A stretch of 5,445 nt of DNA from a bacterium (GTDB lineage: Bacteria > Patescibacteriota > Minisyncoccia > Minisyncoccales > PEYH01): NCBI GenBank assembly GCA_021163545.1, contig JAGGTU010000008.1:1-5445 (forward strand), written 5' to 3'. A program made the position numbers and the translations under genes. Below the pieces are notes generated by a model, which had not been told where the DNA came from, did no database searches, and worked only from the letters and a program-made list of their open reading frames with translations. The first letter of the stretch is position 1. Each line of letters starts with the position of its first letter. Of this stretch, positions 5,282 to 5,445 are shown piece after piece.

Positions 5282-5310
5282 ATTTTACACCTAACAACTT
5301 AATCTGTCAA
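5282..5310 (-). promoter_or_regulatory. Predicted strong sigma-70 type promoter for khpA
   Basis: The minus strand has a perfect -35 TTGACA (5310-5305), a 17-bp spacer and TAAAAT (5287-5282, 5 of 6 consensus bases). The start of transcription is expected near 5275, leaving a leader of about 72 nt before the khpA ATG at 5202. The -35 hexamer contains the TGA stop codon (5309-5307) of the upstream gene, so khpA can be transcribed independently of it. Confidence 0.7.
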
Positions 5311-5445
5311 CCCTCAGCCGCTTCTTTATCTGAAGTTTCATTTTTCTGTTCACCTTTTTGCTCACTTGATGACTCAGTCACTTGTTCACTTGATGCTTCG
5401 GTTTTTTGTTCACTCTGTGGCTCAGTTACTTGTTCTCCCGATGGC
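5307..5445 (-). CDS. rpsP: Acidic octapeptide-repeat C-terminus, probably of ribosomal protein bS16 (5' part outside window)
   Basis: The frame is open from the window edge to TGA at 5307-5309, giving 45 residues. The visible part holds no folded-domain motif. It is a hydrophilic Glu/Gln/Ser/Thr tail made of octapeptides EQVTEPQS, EQKTEASS, EQVTESSS and EQKGEQKN, followed by ETSDKEAAEG. The call as bS16 rests on context: rpsP-khpA-(rimM)-trmD is a conserved bacterial order, and bS16 proteins of several lineages have disordered acidic or Ala/Glu-rich C-terminal extensions. The globular bS16 domain itself lies outside the window and was not seen, so another repetitive-tail protein remains possible. 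The gap to khpA is 104 nt and carries a separate promoter. Confidence 0.6.
   Translation of the reverse strand, partial: PSGEQVTEPQSEQKTEASSEQVTESSSEQKGEQKNETSDKEAAEG

Noticed and set aside
1..5445. CRISPR array, insertion sequence, integrase or UGA recoding
   Set aside because: No regularly spaced long direct repeats, transposase or integrase motifs were seen. Several genes end in TGA and the Trp tRNA anticodon is CCA.

Overview
The window reads as an AT-rich bacterial chromosome fragment, most likely from the Candidate Phyla Radiation / Patescibacteria. This is an inference from gene content: the order bS16 tail - KhpA-type KH protein - TrmD without an intervening rimM, compact spacing, a four-cysteine bL33 and a MacA/MacB-type exporter with a greatly enlarged adaptor. 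TGA ends several genes (trmD, rpmG, the adaptor, the bS16-like tail) and the only Trp tRNA has anticodon CCA, so nothing suggests UGA recoding. No mobile element, CRISPR array or phage gene is visible. Every supported gene lies on the minus strand, so the order below follows transcription, from high to low coordinates.

Right end, 5445-4813: the acidic, octapeptide-repeat C-terminus of a protein that is probably ribosomal protein bS16 (rpsP) ends at 5307. A near-consensus promoter (TTGACA-17-TAAAAT) whose -35 box overlaps that stop codon precedes khpA (5202-4900), a small KH RNA-binding protein. A strong, perfectly paired hairpin terminator (4848-4884) separates khpA from trmD.

Middle, 4812-3511: trmD (tRNA m1G37 methyltransferase) ends at 4096. 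A second good promoter (TTGAAA-17-TACAAT), again with its -35 box over the upstream stop codon, leads into tRNA-Tyr(GTA), tRNA-Thr(GGT), rpmG (bL33) and tRNA-Trp(CCA). This resembles the classical tRNA/rpmG/tRNA-Trp block that usually continues into secE-nusG, but here it does not. A short degenerate heptamer repeat lies between tRNA-Thr and rpmG.

Left, 3493-1: directly after tRNA-Trp comes a three-gene exporter operon: a HlyD/MacA-type membrane-fusion-like adaptor with a very long helical region, a MacB/LolD-type ATPase overlapping it by ATGA, and a MacB/FtsX-type permease whose last few residues run off the window. The three probably form a MacAB-like efflux or export machine. Its substrate cannot be told from the sequence. 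Its transcription seems to depend on readthrough from the tRNA/rpmG unit, because no promoter was seen before it.

The main points for a second look are the two promoters built over stop codons, the exporter mRNA starting 17 nt after a tRNA 3' end, unusual TrmD features (Glu at the catalytic Asp position, a basic insertion, no C-terminal extension), the expanded adaptor hairpin, and the repetitive tail on the putative bS16. No clearly novel multi-gene system is evident.
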